From: a virus
DNA: 64,000 nt
Strand: one strand, 5' to 3'
Virus record (IMG/VR): IMGVR_UViG_3300047089_000244
Location: 62,001 to 126,000 of that record
The notes beneath the pieces were generated by a model that saw nothing but the letters and a program-made list of their open reading frames with translations, ran no database searches and had not been told where the DNA came from. Below, piece after piece: positions 23,677 through 30,090 of this stretch; the first letter of the stretch is position 1, and every line of letters begins with the position of its first letter. Made by a program: the position numbers and the translations under genes.

Positions 23677-24035
23677 GAGCGCGCAATCAGCGAACGGTGT
23701 AGCTCATGTGTGAATTCCTCGAACTTATCTTTGAGGTAATCGGGTTCGTCTGCGATGCTTTCGCGTAGATTAGGCTCAAAAAGAACGATAAGATCGACCA
23801 AGCTTTCATACGCAGCCATAGCCCTATCTAGTTCCTCTTTCAGATCAGAGTTCCTAATCCACTCCTCTGTCAATTCGTCGTAGAGGTCGTCAAAACCCTC
23901 CTCTAACGTTACATACCTCTTCTCTACCTTTACATACCGTTCATGAGCGTCATGAGCGTCATCAATCGCATCATCTGCTCGGTCCTCGGCATCATCTGCT
24001 CGGTCCTTCCAGTAGTTCTCATCAATTGTAGCCAT
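23673..24035 (-). CDS. Acidic coiled-coil protein
   Basis: 120 residues from ATG 24035, favoured over 24062 by its -10 box. Alternating Asp/Ala/Arg repeats (DRADDAEDRADDAIDDAHDA) run into a long coiled coil. Dimerisation or DNA mimicry is possible, not shown. Confidence 0.7.
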   Translation of the reverse strand: MATIDENYWKDRADDAEDRADDAIDDAHDAHERYVKVEKRYVTLEEGFDDLYDELTEEWIRNSDLKEELDRAMAAYESLVDLIVLFEPNLRESIADEPDYLKDKFEEFTHELHRSLIARS

Positions 24036-24041
24036 GACTCC

Positions 24042-24063
24042 ACTATAGCAGATGTGATACACT
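24042..24063. promoter_or_regulatory. Divergent pair of leaderless promoters
   Basis: Plus: TACACT at 24058-24063, 7 nt to ATG 24071, with ATGACT at 24034-24039 as a weak -35. Minus: TATAGT (24047 to 24042), 6 nt to ATG 24035. Both -10 boxes are preceded by TGC/TGTGA and face away from each other. Confidence 0.75.
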
Positions 24064-24070
24064 GAACAAC

Positions 24071-24295
24071 ATGGATAAGCTGACCAACGAAGACATGCGC
24101 GTCATCCACGAAGAATTCGTGGACAAGTACTTTCGCGGCAACGACAACATCGTTGGCGTCACGCGCATCAAACGCACGCCGTTCTCGTGGGCGATCCTCG
24201 TGACAGCCAAAAACCCCGCCTATGTCTCATGGCCCTATGAGTTCAAAGGCATGAAGGTGCTCGCGGAGCAGGGTGAGCCGGGTATCCTGTTATGA
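24071..24295 (+). CDS. Hypothetical protein
   Basis: 74 residues: helix-strand (NEDMRVIHEEFVDKYFRGN) then beta (FSWAILVTAKNP). It directly precedes the RF-1-like gene and overlaps it (ATGA), so the two may work together. Confidence 0.7.
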   Translation: MDKLTNEDMRVIHEEFVDKYFRGNDNIVGVTRIKRTPFSWAILVTAKNPAYVSWPYEFKGMKVLAEQGEPGILL

Positions 24296-24633
24296 GCAGA
24301 TCACGAGTCCTCCATATCACGATCCAGAAGGACTGCGACGTGCAGACCTTTCGCTGTGGTGGCAAGGGCGGTCAGAACAAAGACAAGCGCGATACAGGGG
24401 TCCGAGTCATCCATCGTGTCTCAGGCGCTCGTGGCGAATCGAGGGAGGGGCGCTCCCAACTGGTCAACAAGAAGGTTGCCTTTAGGCGTATGGCAGAATC
24501 TCCGGAGTTCAAACTTTGGCTTCGTCAAGCCCATGCAGAAGCGTCTATAGAGATTGATCGTTGGAAGGAACAAACAGAGCAATGGCTAGACGAAGAAATG
24601 CGCCCCGAGAACCTCTTGATCGAGTACAGCTAG
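24292..24633 (+). CDS. RF-1-domain (GGQ) release-factor-like protein
   Basis: 113 residues. FRCGGKGGQNKDKRDTGVRV carries the GGQ motif of class-I release factors and ribosome-rescue hydrolases (ArfB/ICT1), followed by VIHRVSGARGESREGRSQ and a basic tail. It lacks codon-recognition domains, so rescue of stalled ribosomes by peptidyl-tRNA hydrolysis is the likely role. Similar genes are known in actinophages. Confidence 0.9.
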   Translation: MSRSRVLHITIQKDCDVQTFRCGGKGGQNKDKRDTGVRVIHRVSGARGESREGRSQLVNKKVAFRRMAESPEFKLWLRQAHAEASIEIDRWKEQTEQWLDEEMRPENLLIEYS

Positions 24634-24644
24634 TCTGATACACT
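24616..24644 (+). promoter_or_regulatory. Phage promoter, leaderless type
   Basis: TTGATC at 24616-24621, 17-nt spacer, TACACT at 24639-24644, 6 nt to ATG 24651. Confidence 0.7.
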
Positions 24645-24650
24645 GCGCTT

Positions 24651-24833
24651 ATGAGCAGCTTAGAGGAGGAAGATCCCGCAGCGGCTATCCGTGCCCTTGA
24701 GGAGGGTATCGCCGATCGCAAGCGGCACATCCTATCCCATGAGATTGACATGAAACGACATCGAGAGGACCTCTACACGATGCACGAAACGCTCGGTATG
24801 GTACGAGCCCGACACCCGGAGCTAAAGCCATGA
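24651..24833 (+). CDS. Coiled-coil protein
   Basis: 60 residues, acidic, mostly helical (AIRALEEGIADRKRHILSH). Leaderless; ATGA overlap to the first of three related membrane genes. Confidence 0.65.
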   Translation: MSSLEEEDPAAAIRALEEGIADRKRHILSHEIDMKRHREDLYTMHETLGMVRARHPELKP

Positions 24834-25045
24834 GCACAGAAGCCATACTCTGGATCGTCTACGGAGTCATCGCACTCCTGGCGTGGTATCCTCTCACGAC
24901 ATGGTGGTACAAAGATTACGATTCGGCTCAGGAAAACGGAGCCTGGGGACTCTTCATCTCTGTTCTATGGCCAGCGACAATGATCATATGGCTCACCTAT
25001 CGCCTTTGTAAATACGTCGGGGAACGAGCAAAGCGTCCACTATGA
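24830..25045 (+). CDS. Two-helix membrane protein, tandem copy 1
   Basis: 71 residues. ILWIVYGVIALLAWYPL, an acidic loop, then WGLFISVLWPATMIIWL. Shares the layout [LI]-x-x-[IV]-Y-G...W-G-x-[IL]...L-W-P with the next two products. ATGA overlaps. Confidence 0.7.
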   Translation: MSTEAILWIVYGVIALLAWYPLTTWWYKDYDSAQENGAWGLFISVLWPATMIIWLTYRLCKYVGERAKRPL

Positions 25046-25263
25046 ACACTCTTGAACTGATCTCCCTCGTCATCTATGGCAGCATATTCCCAATCGTTTG
25101 GCTAGGTTGGGCAGCCTTTCTACTTGATGACGATATGGAAGTGACTCAAGTTGAGGCTGGGGGTATGGGATTCATCCTTGCGCTTCTCTGGCCGATATCG
25201 CTTTTCGGAGTTGTGTGTATATACATTTTCCGTTTCGTTGGCTGCCTGGCATCCAAAATATGA
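25042..25263 (+). CDS. Two-helix membrane protein, tandem copy 2
   Basis: 73 residues. LISLVIYGSIFPIVWLG, loop FLLDDDMEVTQVEAGG, MGFILALLWPISLFGVV. Paralogue of its neighbours, which suggests repeated tandem duplication. Confidence 0.7.
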   Translation: MNTLELISLVIYGSIFPIVWLGWAAFLLDDDMEVTQVEAGGMGFILALLWPISLFGVVCIYIFRFVGCLASKI

Positions 25264-25481
25264 CGACCCTCGGACTCATCCTATTTATCGTTTATGGCTC
25301 CGGTATCTTACCTTCGTGGATAATCATCACGCGCGAATTTTTGAAAGACGAATCTGAGTCGGAGGGTGAGGCGGCAGGTTATGGCTTCATATTTGCTTTG
25401 GTATGGCCAATATTCACTGCATGTTGGCTAATAGGACGTTTCTTTGGCTTCGCCGGAAAGCAAATGAAGCGTGGCTTATAA
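25260..25481 (+). CDS. Two-helix membrane protein, tandem copy 3
   Basis: 73 residues. LILFIVYGSGILPSWII, loop EFLKDESESEGEAAG, YGFIFALVWPIFTACWL. Third copy. The acidic loop between helices is conserved in charge rather than sequence. Confidence 0.7.
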   Translation: MTTLGLILFIVYGSGILPSWIIITREFLKDESESEGEAAGYGFIFALVWPIFTACWLIGRFFGFAGKQMKRGL

Positions 25482-25716
25482 CAACCCTCCGATAGCAGGC
25501 CCCGGTTCAGAGATGCTGACCTTCCTCCCGGCCGCATACGGTCACTGCGGCATCTGCGGGTACACGGGGCGTGTCAAGGCAGCACGTCAGGCGCGCTGCG
25601 GGGAGAAAAATGGCTGGCGCGTCTGGTTGGAGCGTTGCGCAGATGAAGAGTCTTGGAGCCTCTGGCGCGCTTCACCGGAGCGAGCGGAGACTGTGGGGTG
25701 GCTCCATGCATTATGA
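25471..25716 (+). CDS. Small zinc-ribbon-like protein
   Basis: 81 residues from GTG 25471. CGICGYTGRVKAARQARCG is a Cys cluster; the C-terminus is Trp-rich. It overlaps the genes at both ends in other frames. Confidence 0.55.
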   Translation: MAYNNPPIAGPGSEMLTFLPAAYGHCGICGYTGRVKAARQARCGEKNGWRVWLERCADEESWSLWRASPERAETVGWLHAL

Positions 25717-25885
25717 AACAAAGGCTGCCATGAAATTCGTCGGGCTAGCTGGACTCCTCTACACGATGATTATGGTGCCCGCTCTGCATTTTGGGGTCCA
25801 TCATTGGCATTGGCTAACGGCGCTTGGAGTCTGTGCTCTTCCGTTCTTTATAGCATTAGTCTTGATTTGGTTATGCGGAGAGTAG
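25706..25885 (+). CDS. Two-helix membrane protein
   Basis: 59 residues. AAMKFVGLAGLLYTMIMVPA, then LTALGVCALPFFIALVLIWL. Short charged loop between (HFGVHHWHW). Holin-like in size but no lysin nearby. Confidence 0.6.
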   Translation: MHYETKAAMKFVGLAGLLYTMIMVPALHFGVHHWHWLTALGVCALPFFIALVLIWLCGE

Positions 25886-25890
25886 CTCGA

Positions 25891-26106
25891 ATGAATCAAC
25901 CGATCAATATGCGAACATTTGTAATCGTTGAGTGTATTCACAATATGATGATCGTAGACTCGGAGAGTCGGGTCGGCCTCGATGGAGCTACGCTGTGGGT
26001 TGGCTGCGAACGAACATACGAATGTCCCAAATGCCAGTTCCCGACCGGGAATGATCAGAAGCAAGGTGTCGGGTTGCACCTATTCAACGTTCTGGAGGTC
26101 GCATGA
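25891..26106 (+). CDS. Small zinc-binding protein
   Basis: 71 residues from ATG 25891; GGAGAG upstream. CERTYECPKCQFPTG is a zinc knuckle. Confidence 0.65.
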   Translation: MNQPINMRTFVIVECIHNMMIVDSESRVGLDGATLWVGCERTYECPKCQFPTGNDQKQGVGLHLFNVLEVA

Positions 26107-26504
26107 TGCATCACTCTGGGTCCACCATTCTCTTCCGGCCTGACCATGCTCCGACGTTCTGTCAGCGACTTGGCAGTGGCTATAATCCAATGCATCTGCG
26201 ACTCTTCGAGAAGTTTGGTACGGATGGTCCGGCGAACAAAGTCTGGAATCGTCTCTTCACGGATGTAATCCCAATTTGCTCAGAGCTTAGGGTAGTCACC
26301 TTCATTCATTCGACGTACGCATCGAAAGCTGCTCTCTACATAGAGGAATACTGTAACTGCAAAATCCTCTCTGAGAATCCGCCTGATCCCAAGTATGAAG
26401 GTACGATGGATATCATCTCAGAAGTGACTATTTCATGTGCCGAGATTATACGCCAAAAACTTCCCAATAACACTTCAGGACCCAAGCCCATTATAACAGA
26501 TTAA
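26103..26504 (+). CDS. Hypothetical protein
   Basis: 133 residues, alpha/beta with scattered Cys (YIEEYCNCKILSENPPD). ATGA-coupled to the upstream gene. No family is recognised. Confidence 0.65.
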   Translation: MMHHSGSTILFRPDHAPTFCQRLGSGYNPMHLRLFEKFGTDGPANKVWNRLFTDVIPICSELRVVTFIHSTYASKAALYIEEYCNCKILSENPPDPKYEGTMDIISEVTISCAEIIRQKLPNNTSGPKPIITD

Positions 26505-26517
26505 TATCGCACGTCTC

Positions 26518-26697
26518 ATGACCAAATCACAAGCTATCAAAACTATCGAAGAGTGTCGGGATATTCACCAAGGGTGGGTAGATCACGATGCGCTTAAGAA
26601 TCAAATGGAACATGATATAGGTGGCGACAAAGATTGGCATGAAAAATGGGTCAAGAAATACAACGGCGTTCTGGAGATCCTGCGCGCGGGAGTATGA
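26518..26697 (+). CDS. Small helical protein
   Basis: 59 residues, Trp/His-rich (IHQGWVDHDALKNQMEHDIG, DWHEKWVKKYNGVLEILRAG). No clear ribosome site; TAATAT lies 10 nt before the ATG. Function unknown. Confidence 0.6.
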   Translation: MTKSQAIKTIEECRDIHQGWVDHDALKNQMEHDIGGDKDWHEKWVKKYNGVLEILRAGV

Positions 26698-26709
26698 TCC
26701 GACCATTCA

Positions 26710-26791
26710 TGTAACGTTTGAGGCGAAACTCTTGCGCAGACTGTAACCCGCTACGAGATATCGTCAAAGATTTCGGTCCCAACGTTACATG
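26710..26791 (+). repeat. Long-range inverted repeat / structured RNA candidate
   Basis: CATGTAACGTT at 26710-26720 pairs perfectly with AACGTTACATG at 26781-26791, enclosing 60 nt with a GAG/CTC mini-hairpin. A second hairpin CCTGCG/CGCAGG (26811-26828) follows before the next promoter. It lies in the 149-nt gap between genes; it could be a riboswitch-like or terminator element. Confidence 0.5.
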
Positions 26792-26831
26792 TCCTGCGTA
26801 AAAGGACCCTCCTGCGGGCTCGCGCAGGAAA

Positions 26832-26840
26832 TGCTATAAT
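26832..26840 (+). promoter_or_regulatory. Extended -10 promoter, leaderless type
   Basis: TGC-TATAAT (TATAAT 26835-26840), 6 nt to ATG 26847. No -35 box; a hairpin occupies that space. Confidence 0.6.
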
Positions 26841-26846
26841 GACAGC

Positions 26847-27176
26847 ATGGACCAGATCAAGCGCATCAAGGCTTCGCTGTTGCAACCAGGAGATCGTCTG
26901 CATGTCGAAACCGAGAAGCCACTTGTTAGCGTCATACATCGCGATCAGAAAGATGTATTGGTCTGGCGGAAGCAAGATGAGGAAGCTCCGTGGGACGTAT
27001 TCCCCGAGGACAAGTGGATTACGATCTATCGACCCTCCGCTAAGCAACCCGTCTGCCCCGACGGCGGCACCTGCCATCACGAGTGCCAGGGGCGGGATTG
27101 CTTCCGTGTGGACTGCTGTGAACCGCTCTCAGGCGTATACGTGGATGATGAGTGGCCGAAGGGTCTGCGCACGTAA
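26847..27176 (+). CDS. Phage Cys/His protein (CHHEC...CFRVxCxEPLS)
   Basis: 109 residues. An N-terminal beta domain (LLQPGDRLHVETEKPLVSV), then CPDGGTCHHECQGRDCFRVD and CCEPLSGVY, a Cys/His cluster recurring in actinophage small proteins. Probably zinc-binding. Leaderless. Confidence 0.75.
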   Translation: MDQIKRIKASLLQPGDRLHVETEKPLVSVIHRDQKDVLVWRKQDEEAPWDVFPEDKWITIYRPSAKQPVCPDGGTCHHECQGRDCFRVDCCEPLSGVYVDDEWPKGLRT

Positions 27177-27185
27177 AGACTCGTA

Positions 27186-27208
27186 AAGCGGACCGCAGCA
27201 GTCCGCTT
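27186..27208 (+). terminator. Hairpin after operon, possible terminator
   Basis: AAGCGGAC / GTCCGCTT, 8 bp with a 7-nt loop, 10 nt after the gene stop. The T-run is missing. In the rest of 27209-27298 two near-identical small hairpins, CATCA-N4-TGATG, stand at 27222-27235 and 27263-27276. I see no gene there. Confidence 0.45.
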
Positions 27209-27311
27209 CTCGTATAAGAGACATCAAAACTGATGCTTTAGCCCCCTTTTTGGTCGATAAGGCATCACAACTGATGGCCCTCAACACGATCTAGCAGGAT
27301 GTATCGATCTC

Positions 27312-27320
27312 TGCTACACT
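27312..27320 (+). promoter_or_regulatory. Extended -10 promoter, leaderless type
   Basis: TGC-TACACT (27315-27320), 8 nt to ATG 27329. The 24 bp from 27310 to 27333 recur exactly on the minus strand at the promoter of the 50110 gene. Confidence 0.7.
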
Positions 27321-27328
27321 GTGCAGCT

Positions 27329-27709
27329 ATGGATAATCGCCCATCTATGATGCCGGGCAAACGAGTTCGAATCACGAACTCGGCATTGATGCTCTGGGGC
27401 AATAAAGGCTATCTGGTCATGATCGAGCCAAATCGAGATCACGGTCGTGTCAGACTGGATACAGGGCCAACGATTCGTGTGCCGATAGAATGTCTCGTTG
27501 TAGAGGTCCTGGATGGTCCTCTTTACGATGCGGCCAACGACCGCCAATGGACCCTTAAGGCCGCAAAGGGAGTCTGGCAGGTAGAGACGGGAGCAGGTTA
27601 CCCCTATACACTAGGAGAGAAGGTCGTGGTCGTCCCGAAGGCCGCTCTAGAGGCAGAGCATCAGAAAGTCATCGACCTTGAGCGGCGTCTCCTTCTTTAC
27701 GTAGATTAA
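27329..27709 (+). CDS. Hypothetical beta-barrel protein
   Basis: 126 residues from ATG 27329. PGKRVRITNSALMLWGNKGY, GRVRLDTGPTIRVPIECL is a KOW/SH3-like pattern, as in several phage small proteins. The C-terminus is helical. Leaderless. Confidence 0.7.
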   Translation: MDNRPSMMPGKRVRITNSALMLWGNKGYLVMIEPNRDHGRVRLDTGPTIRVPIECLVVEVLDGPLYDAANDRQWTLKAAKGVWQVETGAGYPYTLGEKVVVVPKAALEAEHQKVIDLERRLLLYVD

Positions 27710-27762
27710 TGGTCTTTCAACCCTATCTAGACATCTTCAAGCCGAGCGGGGAGGGGGTAGCC

Positions 27763-27996
27763 ATGTATAGCAGTAAGGAGACTCCTCCCATTCATTACAG
27801 CATGGCTGAATCTAGCTTTATCCATATGCGTGCAGCAGTCCAGCGCGCGATCGATGAAGGCAAAATAACGGAGGCTAACACGTATATAGTCACGATCACA
27901 GGTAGGTTCCCTGTAAAAGCTCGTCAGTTCATAGTCATTAAGCAGAAGGGTACCCTTCAGATCTTTGCACCTACGCCACCAAGTCACGGAGCCTAA
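27763..27996 (+). CDS. Hypothetical protein
   Basis: 77 residues from ATG 27763, chosen because GGGGAGGGGGTAGCC precedes it; an in-frame ATG at 27709 overlaps the upstream stop. Mixed helix/strand (FIHMRAAVQRAIDEGKITEA, FIVIKQKGTLQIF). Converges on a minus-strand membrane gene. Confidence 0.6.
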   Translation: MYSSKETPPIHYSMAESSFIHMRAAVQRAIDEGKITEANTYIVTITGRFPVKARQFIVIKQKGTLQIFAPTPPSHGA

Positions 27997-28241
27997 GCGC
28001 GTCTTTTCCTTTTGAACACTCGTTTTTCAACTTTGATAAGAGTAACCGATCCTCTTTCGGTACATAGAAGTACTCCTACAAGCATTAGCGCTGCATCTCC
28101 AATCCACACATTATGGAAAACATCGGTAGCGTTGACGAAGACCATTGACAGGACGGCCCAGAATCCCGCCTGCTTGCCGTTAGGGAGTTCGCTCGTAGCA
28201 GTGAGAGATGCGACTTTTGATTTGCGTCGTGATAGTCTCAT
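27993..28241 (-). CDS. Membrane protein with basic ends
   Basis: 82 residues. Basic N-terminus (MRLSRRKSK), two hydrophobic segments (FWAVLSMVFVNATDVF, AALMLVGVLLCT) and a very basic tail KVEKRVFKRKRRA. Own leaderless promoter. Confidence 0.65.
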   Translation of the reverse strand: MRLSRRKSKVASLTATSELPNGKQAGFWAVLSMVFVNATDVFHNVWIGDAALMLVGVLLCTERGSVTLIKVEKRVFKRKRRA

Positions 28242-28248
28242 GATCTAT

Positions 28249-28254
28249 AGTGTA
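28249..28254 (-). promoter_or_regulatory. -10 box of leaderless promoter
   Basis: Minus-strand TACACT (28254 to 28249), preceded by TGT, 7 nt to ATG 28241. Confidence 0.6.
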
Positions 28255-28333
28255 ACACAGATCCCATTGTGTACTCGTCCGCCACACTGAGCGTGGCTTC
28301 TGAGTCCTCTATGGGACCCGAGGGAGGACCCGC

Positions 28334-28339
28334 TATAAT
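28334..28339 (+). promoter_or_regulatory. -10 box of leaderless promoter
   Basis: TATAAT at 28334-28339, 6 nt to ATG 28346. The preceding stretch GGGACCCGAGGGAGGACCC is itself able to fold, and GGACCC recurs before other starts nearby. Confidence 0.6.
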
Positions 28340-28345
28340 GAGCGC

Positions 28346-28552
28346 ATGGAAACTCAGACCCCTGAACGAGCATACGCAGAGGCTCGCAGTATAGGTTGGC
28401 GTCATGAAGTAGCTATGTGGGCTGCCCATGAGATGGTCTGGTATTCGAGGAAGGGATCAGAACGCCCTGCCCGTCCTGTACTGTTTGGACGCATGAACGT
28501 TTTGTCAACTCAGCGCGGCTTGATAAACACGTACTGGCAGGATCATCGATGA
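28346..28552 (+). CDS. Hypothetical protein
   Basis: 68 residues, helical then beta (ERAYAEARSIGWRHEVAMWA, RPVLFGRMNVLST). Leaderless. No family. Confidence 0.65.
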   Translation: METQTPERAYAEARSIGWRHEVAMWAAHEMVWYSRKGSERPARPVLFGRMNVLSTQRGLINTYWQDHR

Positions 28553-28572
28553 GCGCACACACGTCCGGGGGC

Positions 28573-28581
28573 TGCTATAAT
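28573..28581 (+). promoter_or_regulatory. Extended -10 promoter, leaderless type
   Basis: TGC-TATAAT (28576-28581), 7 nt to ATG 28589. Confidence 0.65.
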
Positions 28582-28588
28582 GGCAGGC

Positions 28589-28816
28589 ATGGTTAAACGA
28601 TGTGGCAAGTGCGGGTCCCACATGACGCGGATCACGATTCAGAACGCGATCAAAGGGCCGCGCAAAGAGTGGTGGTGCAACCTGTGCAGCAAGCGGAACA
28701 CAGAGATAGCTAAGCGTTTGACTCAAGCGCTGCTCAAAGCTGGTAAGTCGTGGCCTCCCAGTGCAGAGGACTGGGCCTGGGCTTATCGGAAGACGGGCAT
28801 TCGTCCACCGCGTTAG
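28589..28816 (+). CDS. Zinc-ribbon protein
   Basis: 75 residues from ATG 28589. RCGKCGSHM and WWCNLCSKRN form a four-Cys ribbon, then a helix and a Pro/Trp-rich tail. Leaderless. Confidence 0.75.
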   Translation: MVKRCGKCGSHMTRITIQNAIKGPRKEWWCNLCSKRNTEIAKRLTQALLKAGKSWPPSAEDWAWAYRKTGIRPPR

Positions 28817-29054
28817 AGGCGGACCTTACAGCATCTCTGTAAGGACCCCGTACGCCGAGGGGTGGTCGATATGGAGAGTCCTCACCATGAGGCTCCAGGA
28901 AAGGACCCGCCCCGTTGACTCCCCGAATAGGGGACCCGCTCTTCTGATACACGGTTCTCCCCATTTGACTTTCCGCGATTTCGATCCCCTATAAAAGCCT
29001 CACAATGGCAGGGAGTTCCCTTAATGACGGACGGTATATCAGATCATGCACTGC
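28817..29054 (+). other. Non-coding stretch rich in hairpins
   Basis: No convincing gene. Hairpin CCTTACAG/CTGTAAGG at 28824-28844, CCTCA/TGAGG near 28885-28897 and CCCC/GGGG near 28920. TTGACT at 28965 with TATAAA at 28990 (19-nt spacing) could start a transcript covering a 17-codon ORF (29005-29058). A small RNA or leader region is possible. Confidence 0.4.
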
Positions 29055-29083
29055 TTGACATGTAGCGCCGTGTATGCTAGCTT
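29055..29083 (+). promoter_or_regulatory. Phage promoter, leaderless type
   Basis: TTGACA at 29055-29060, 17-nt spacer ending TATGC, TAGCTT at 29078-29083, 6 nt to ATG 29090. Confidence 0.6.
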
Positions 29084-29089
29084 ATATGT

Positions 29090-29200
29090 ATGCGACCAGG
29101 TGATGATCATGATTGGATACTGCTGTTTCTCGTGTGTGTTGTGATACCTGTTGGTTTCATTGCGCTCATGGCTCTTCCAGGTATCATCTTTGGTGAATAA
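29090..29200 (+). CDS. 36-residue membrane micro-protein
   Basis: MRPGDDHDWILLFLVCVVIP then VGFIALMALPGIIFGE: one membrane helix after an acidic start. Own promoter. Confidence 0.65.
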   Translation: MRPGDDHDWILLFLVCVVIPVGFIALMALPGIIFGE

Positions 29201-29321
29201 CAATCTGTGTTCAGTTTGCATGATTCATGGTGAATGTGTCACCAATACAGTGTCACTCACTCCATGTATGTGTATTACCTCATTCACTACTGGCTCTGTA
29301 CTTAGCTCTGCACTTACGCTA
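29201..29321. other. Gap without clear gene
   Basis: 121 nt, AT-richer. A minus-strand frame could code for about 34 residues from a GTG, but it lacks a promoter box and ribosome site. I see nothing else. Confidence 0.3.
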
Positions 29322-29447
29322 TTACATTTCACTACAACTACGCCTGAGTGGTGAACGATCGGGAGGGGGTTGGAGAGGCGGATGGAAGCAGTGGACAGGC
29401 ATGAGCGATGATGCTGATAGTACATCGTCTGTGTACTTCCAGGTCAT
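29322..29447 (-). CDS. 41-residue micro-protein
   Basis: Starts MTWKYTDDVLSASSLMP with a Pro/Arg-rich end. ATGA overlap with the upstream gene is the main support. Confidence 0.4.
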   Translation of the reverse strand: MTWKYTDDVLSASSLMPVHCFHPPLQPPPDRSPLRRSCSEM

Positions 29448-29662
29448 CGACTCATGCAACGGAGACGCACTCGTCGCAGGCGCTCCACAATCAAAGGACA
29501 ACAATTGTTGTGAGTCCTATCTCCACCTGAGCCACTCGTACCTGCGATGCGCAACGAACAGTAGGGACAATCACCATGCTCATCAAGCAACGCATTGCTG
29601 CTGATCTCATAGTTCGATAAGCCCGTGAGATCAACCCTACGTATAGCTGGAAGAAAGTACAT
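29444..29662 (-). CDS. Small Cys-rich protein
   Basis: 72 residues. EHGDCPYCSLRIAGTSGSGG, then THNNCCPLIVERL: probable zinc site. It has a -10 box at the standard leaderless spacing, which favours it over overlapping plus-strand frames. Confidence 0.6.
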   Translation of the reverse strand: MYFLPAIRRVDLTGLSNYEISSNALLDEHGDCPYCSLRIAGTSGSGGDRTHNNCCPLIVERLRRVRLRCMSR

Positions 29663-29669
29663 GGACTCA

Positions 29670-29675
29670 AGAATA
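29670..29675 (-). promoter_or_regulatory. -10 box of leaderless promoter
   Basis: Minus-strand TGC-TATTCT (29675 to 29670), 7 nt to ATG 29662. Confidence 0.55.
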
Positions 29676-29712
29676 GCATCTACTGAGTTGAAGCGTGTTG
29701 CCGCTGCTTGCG

Positions 29713-29721
29713 TGCTATACT
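29713..29721 (+). promoter_or_regulatory. Extended -10 promoter, leaderless type
   Basis: TGC-TATACT (29716-29721), 6 nt to ATG 29728. Confidence 0.65.
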
Positions 29722-29727
29722 CGTGGC

Positions 29728-29793
29728 ATGGATATGCTCCTCTACTTCGCTTTCTTCGTTATCCTCTTCCTGCTATTCCTTGCTGCGTTCTAA
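29728..29793 (+). CDS. 21-residue membrane micro-protein
   Basis: MDMLLYFAFFVILFLLFLAA then F: almost entirely one hydrophobic helix. Exact promoter spacing and a second micro-ORF 3 nt later support it. Confidence 0.6.
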   Translation: MDMLLYFAFFVILFLLFLAAF

Positions 29794-29796
29794 CCC

Positions 29797-29886
29797 ATGC
29801 TCGTAAACCATATCATCGCGCTTGTCTTTGCCTTTACTCTCACTGCCTTGCTCGCCATCTATCTCATCAAGTCCATGAAACCCTAG
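29797..29886 (+). CDS. 29-residue membrane micro-protein
   Basis: MLVNHIIALVFAFTLTALLA then IYLIKSMKP: one helix with a basic end, 3 nt downstream of the 21-residue membrane gene; probably one transcript. Confidence 0.6.
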   Translation: MLVNHIIALVFAFTLTALLAIYLIKSMKP

Positions 29887-29895
29887 ACTTATCCC

Positions 29896-30057
29896 TCATT
29901 GAGTTGGGGCGTATTGCCGCCCCTCTACTCGCACTGGGATCATGAGCGCTGGAGTACCGAGTCTGCGCCAACGCCAAGCGCCGATCAGGTATAGTAATGA
30001 CTCCCATCTGCGCCAGTCGCCCTTGTGACCATCTGCGTATACGATACGATAGAGCAT
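29896..30057 (-). CDS. 53-residue basic protein
   Basis: MLYRIVYADGHKGDWRRWES then Trp/Arg-rich (LIGAWRWRRLG) and a beta end. It shares a palindromic divergent promoter with the gene at 30091; GGGAGGC separates the -10 box from the ATG. Confidence 0.7.
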   Translation of the reverse strand: MLYRIVYADGHKGDWRRWESLLYLIGAWRWRRLGTPALMIPVRVEGRQYAPTQ

Positions 30058-30064
30058 GCCTCCC

Positions 30065-30084
30065 AGTATAGCATCTGCTATACT
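30065..30084. promoter_or_regulatory. Palindromic divergent leaderless promoter pair
   Basis: AGTATAGCA-TC-TGCTATACT is a perfect 9-bp-arm palindrome. Plus TATACT 30079-30084 lies 6 nt before ATG 30091; minus TATACT (30070 to 30065) lies 7 nt before ATG 30057. Two start sites lie about 34 bp apart, facing away. Confidence 0.85.
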
Positions 30085-30090
30085 AAGCTT

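Noticed and set aside
26735-26791. tRNA-Tyr-like string (CTGTAA after GCAGA) inside the inverted repeat
   Set aside because: Anticodon-stem and T-arm bases do not pair and no GTTCGA-type T-loop exists; treated as a structured RNA candidate instead.
27363-27385. GAGTTCG/CGAACTC hairpin resembling a tRNA T-arm
   Set aside because: Lies within a coding gene, with no acceptor or anticodon arms around it.
29227-29604. 125-residue plus-strand frame
   Set aside because: Low-complexity Ser/Cys/His composition; minus-strand genes with a promoter box occupy the same place.
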